DNA of 29,800 nucleotides from Pseudomonadota bacterium (lineage in GTDB: Bacteria > Pseudomonadota > Gammaproteobacteria > Burkholderiales > Burkholderiaceae). The notes under the pieces were generated by a model. It did not search any database. It had not been told where the DNA came from and worked only from the letters and a program-made list of their open reading frames with translations. A program made the translations under genes and the position numbers. Location of the stretch: NCBI GenBank assembly GCA_963205525.1, contig CAUJJP010000078.1:1-29800 (forward strand), given 5' to 3'. Below are positions 26,069 to 29,800 of the stretch, piece after piece; positions within the stretch are counted from its first letter, which is position 1; each line of letters opens with the position of its first letter.

Positions 26069-27292
26069 TCAGACCACTGCGCCGAGCTTGAAGATCGGCA
26101 GGTACATGGCGACCACGATGCCGCCGATCAGCACGCCCAGGATGACGATGATGAAGGGCTCCATCAGGCTGGACAGGCCTTTGACCATCTCGTCGACCTC
26201 TTCTTCGTAGAACTCGGCCGCCTTGGCGAGCATGTGGTCCAGCGAGCCGGATTCCTCGCCGATCGCCGACATCTGCAGCACCATGGTCGGGAACACGCCG
26301 GTGGCGGTCATCGAGGTGGTGAGCGCCGAGCCGGTGGACACGTCCTTCTGGATCTTCTCGGTCGCCTCGGCGTAGACCGCGTTGCCCGAGGCCCCGCCGA
26401 CCGAGTCCAGCGCCTCCACCAGCGGCACACCGGCGGCGAACATGGTCGACAGGGTGCGCGTCCAGCGCGCGATGATGGACTTGTTGATCAGGTTGCCGAA
26501 CACCGGCACGCGCAGCAGCAGCCGGTCCATGAACTTCTGCATCTTCTCCGAGCGCTTCCAGGACTGGAAGAAGAAGTAGATGCCGCCGAACAGGAGCGGG
26601 AAGATCACGTACCACCAGGCGACGAAGAACTCCGACATCGCGATCACCGCCAGGGTGGGCGCGGGCAGTTCGCCGCCGAAGGAGCTGAACACCTGCTTGA
26701 AGGCCGGGATGACGAAGATCATGATCACCGTCAGGACGACGAAGGCGACCACCAGCACCGAGATCGGGTACATCAGCGCCGACTTGATCTTGGCCTTGAT
26801 GGCCATCGTCTTCTCCTGGTAGATCGCGAGCCGGTCGAGCAGCGCCTCCAGGATGCCGCCCGCCTCGCCCGCCTCGACCAGGTTGCAGTACAGGGCGTCG
26901 AAGTGCATCGGGTGCTTGCGAAACGCCACGCTCAGGCTGGTGCCGGTCTCGACGTCGTTGCGGATGTCGGTCAGCAGCTTGGTCAGGCGCGGATTGGTGC
27001 TGCCGCGGGCGACGATGTCGAAGGACTGCAGCAGCGGCACCCCGGCCTTCATCATGGTGGCGAGCTGGCGCGTGAAGATCGCGATGTCCTTCTGCTTGAT
27101 CGACTTGCCGCCGCTGGTGCGCCGCTTGCGCACCTTGCTGACCAGGATGCCCTGGCGGCGCAGGCTGGCGTTGACGGCCGCTTCGCCTCCGGCGCGGATC
27201 TCGCCCCGCACGACCTTGCCGTTCTTGTCCTTGCCCTCCCACTCGAAGACCAGTTCCTTCGGGGCGCGGGCGGCTGCGCTTGCTGTGGCCAT
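26069..27292 (-). CDS. pilC: Type IV pilus inner-membrane platform protein PilC
   Basis: The protein has 407 residues, the normal length. It is the membrane platform on which PilB acts to add or remove pilin subunits. The N-terminal FEWEGKDKNGKVVRGE is the family signature. Two repeated GspF domains follow (about 70-190 and 270-390), with FTRQLATMMKAGVPLLQ and RTLSTMFAAGVPLVEAL as equivalent segments. Hydrophobic helices are near 175-195, 225-245 and the C-terminus. The start ATG 27292 is 5 bp after the pilB stop. Confidence 0.97.
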   Translation of the reverse strand: MATASAAARAPKELVFEWEGKDKNGKVVRGEIRAGGEAAVNASLRRQGILVSKVRKRRTSGGKSIKQKDIAIFTRQLATMMKAGVPLLQSFDIVARGSTNPRLTKLLTDIRNDVETGTSLSVAFRKHPMHFDALYCNLVEAGEAGGILEALLDRLAIYQEKTMAIKAKIKSALMYPISVLVVAFVVLTVIMIFVIPAFKQVFSSFGGELPAPTLAVIAMSEFFVAWWYVIFPLLFGGIYFFFQSWKRSEKMQKFMDRLLLRVPVFGNLINKSIIARWTRTLSTMFAAGVPLVEALDSVGGASGNAVYAEATEKIQKDVSTGSALTTSMTATGVFPTMVLQMSAIGEESGSLDHMLAKAAEFYEEEVDEMVKGLSSLMEPFIIVILGVLIGGIVVAMYLPIFKLGAVV

Positions 27293-27297
27293 GCGGT

Positions 27298-29025
<1,728 letters not shown>

Positions 29026-29338
29026 CGGTGCTTCGGTGTGCGGGGTCAAGGGCGTCGGCGATCATCGCCGATGCCAAGCGCCACTGTAAATCGGCCCGCC
29101 GGCGCCGAAAGGCGGACAAGCACGGCCATGCGCCGCCGGCCGCGGCCTCGGGGCGTTTTCAGGCGCCCGCCGCGCCTGGAGTCACGCGGCAAGCGCTGTG
29201 TCGCGCGCCCTGGGGTGCGATCACGAACCGGATCCGGTTCGTGATGGAAGCCATGTCACTTGCCCCGTGAGTGAGGGTGCAGGGTCCACGGACGGGGTTC
29301 AGCCATCGCCGCGTGGCAGTGGCACGGAGGGTGGGCGA
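29026..29338. other. Non-coding region upstream of pilB
   Basis: About 310 bp without a credible gene; the short open frames are shadows with odd composition. It holds a small inverted repeat, CGGCGAT-C-ATCGCCG (29056-29070), 31 bp upstream of pilB, and a long palindrome (29220-29245). The pilB promoter should be here, but I see no clear -35/-10 pair and no good sigma54 site. Confidence 0.5.
29220..29245. repeat. 26-bp perfect palindrome
   Basis: The sequence is ATCACGAACCGGA followed by its exact reverse complement, with no central spacer. It lies 195 bp upstream of pilB. It could be an operator for a dimeric regulator, a cruciform or a hairpin in a transcript crossing it; no T-run follows. 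Confidence 0.9.
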
Positions 29339-29357
29339 TTGCCACCAAACTGCCACC
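29339..29357 (+). repeat. TGCCACC-pair repeat, left copy
   Basis: TTGCCACCAAACTGCCACC contains two TGCCACC units 11 bp apart. The same pattern occurs at 29590-29607 in direct orientation (16 of 18 bases identical), on the other side of the tRNA fragment. Paired short repeats like this flank the core in many integrase attachment sites. Confidence 0.6.
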
Positions 29358-29375
29358 AGAACGCGTACAAAAAGC

Positions 29376-29406
29376 AAAAGCCCCTGCATCAGGGGCTTTT
29401 TTGTCC
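29376..29406 (-). terminator. Intrinsic terminator, bidirectional
   Basis: AAAAGCCCCT, loop GCATC, AGGGGCTTTT make a perfect 10-bp stem. It is followed by T-runs on both strands (TTTTTTG on plus; TTTTGCTTTTTG on minus). On the minus strand it lies 27 bp past the tRNA-Pro 3' end, where the terminator of an intact tRNA gene would be. Confidence 0.9.
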
Positions 29407-29426
29407 TTGATTTACAAGGAAAATTC

Positions 29427-29473
29427 TGGTCGGGGTGAGAGGATTCGAACCTCCGGCCTCTACGTCCCGAACG
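29427..29473 (-). other. 3' half of tRNA-Pro(CGG), putative att site
   Basis: On the minus strand the sequence runs from the anticodon loop TTCGGGA (anticodon CGG) through the anticodon 3' stem, the variable loop, the T arm (GGAGG TTCGAAT CCTCT) and the acceptor end CACCCCG-A-CCA. G72 and A73 are the expected proline identity bases. The 5' half is missing: no CGGGGTG acceptor strand, no D arm, and upstream bases fail to pair with the anticodon stem after two positions. A tRNA 3' half cut in the anticodon arm is the usual mark left by tyrosine-integrase elements. The intact gene would then lie at the far end of the element, to the right of the window. Confidence 0.75.
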
Positions 29474-29714
29474 GGGTAACCAAGCCCCAGACCGCGCTCC
29501 AGCGGTGGGAGGGGTCATTGTAAATCAACAACTTGCGCTCGCCTGCGCTCCGTTGCGCGCAGCAGCAACCGCTGGAAAGATTGGCGCCGTGCCACCAATT
29601 TGCCACCCACTGCAAAGACCGTAGAAGGTTGGGCGTTGTCCGTAGAGGGCCCGTAGAGGCCAATCCACCGAACTTAGCCAGCAACTGCTAAAATCTATCT
29701 CGTAAGTTATTGAT
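29474..29714. mobile_element. Start of a probable integrated element
   Basis: This DNA begins exactly where tRNA similarity ends and becomes AT-richer towards the right (about 29690 onwards), unlike the rest of the window. It carries the second TGCCACC-pair repeat (29590-29607), an 11-bp inverted repeat partner (29518-29528), and close CCGTAGA/CCGTAGAGG repeats at 29620-29660. I see no gene in it. An integrase gene may lie beyond the window. Confidence 0.5.
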
Positions 29715-29800
29715 TTGATTGGTGAAATTACTCTTGACGAGGTCGAACTTGAAGGCGACCTGAATACTGTACATTCATCCAGTCTTTGTTTCTCGATTTC
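29715..29800 (+). CDS. Possible start of an unknown gene (partial)
   Basis: A frame opens after TAA 29703-29705 and stays open to the window edge. It could begin at TTG 29715 and would read IGEITLDEVELEGDLNTV, an acidic, protein-like stretch. There is no ribosome site and the family is not recognisable. Only 28 codons are visible, so this is weak. Confidence 0.2.
   Translation, partial: MIGEITLDEVELEGDLNTVHSSSLCFSI

Noticed and set aside
29040..29100. Sigma54 promoter for pilB (TGGCGCTTGGCA on the minus strand)
   Set aside because: The GG and GC elements are not at the required spacing.
29427..29520. A complete tRNA-Pro gene
   Set aside because: The 5' side cannot form the acceptor stem, D arm or more than two pairs of the anticodon stem, so only the 3' half is present.

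Overview
The window is a high-GC chromosomal segment from a betaproteobacterium, most likely one of the Burkholderiales. This rests on the GroEL/GroES sequence style, the gene order pilB-pilC-pilD-coaE-zapD-yacG, the pairing of a cytochrome c4 gene with divergent engB, and an msrP-msrQ pair nearby. That assignment is inferred from reading the proteins, not from a database search. Almost all of the window is coding, and most genes lie on the minus strand.

Left edge (1-560): the tail of an IS630-type transposase abuts the 3' remnant of a hydrolase-like gene, so an insertion has probably broken that gene. Hairpins follow. Next (563-2242, minus) is a secreted lipoprotein with a Pro/Thr linker and a beta-helix-like body.

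Signalling block (2398-9665, minus): five genes in transcription order. The first four match the SiaABCD module of Pseudomonas: a Cache/HAMP/PP2C phosphatase (siaA), a kinase of the SiaB type (siaB), the small phospho-switch SiaC and a GGDEF diguanylate cyclase (siaD). A 1133-residue hybrid histidine kinase (PAS-PAS-HisKA-HATPase-REC-REC-HPt) follows 106 bp after siaD and may belong to the same circuit.

UvrA block (9821-15472, plus): a double-length UvrA, two complete UvrA copies in one chain with four ATPase sites. It converges on a small helical protein of unknown function.

Housekeeping block (16138-23201): msrQ and msrP (periplasmic methionine sulfoxide reductase), a di-heme cytochrome c4 divergent from engB, a DUF1631 protein, then groEL and groES. 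The groESL promoter has a clear CIRCE operator (HrcA) overlapping the expected start site, with a sigma70/sigma32-like promoter just upstream.

Type IV pilus block (23499-29025, minus): pilB-pilC-pilD-coaE-zapD-yacG, tightly spaced and probably one operon. It holds the assembly ATPase, inner-membrane platform and prepilin peptidase, followed by CoA synthesis, FtsZ-bundling and gyrase-inhibitor genes.

Right edge (29050-29800): a non-coding stretch holds a 26-bp perfect palindrome, an intrinsic terminator and an isolated 3' half of a tRNA-Pro(CGG) gene. The match to the tRNA stops in the anticodon arm, and AT-richer DNA with short repeats follows. I read this as the attachment site at one end of an integrated element that continues beyond the window.
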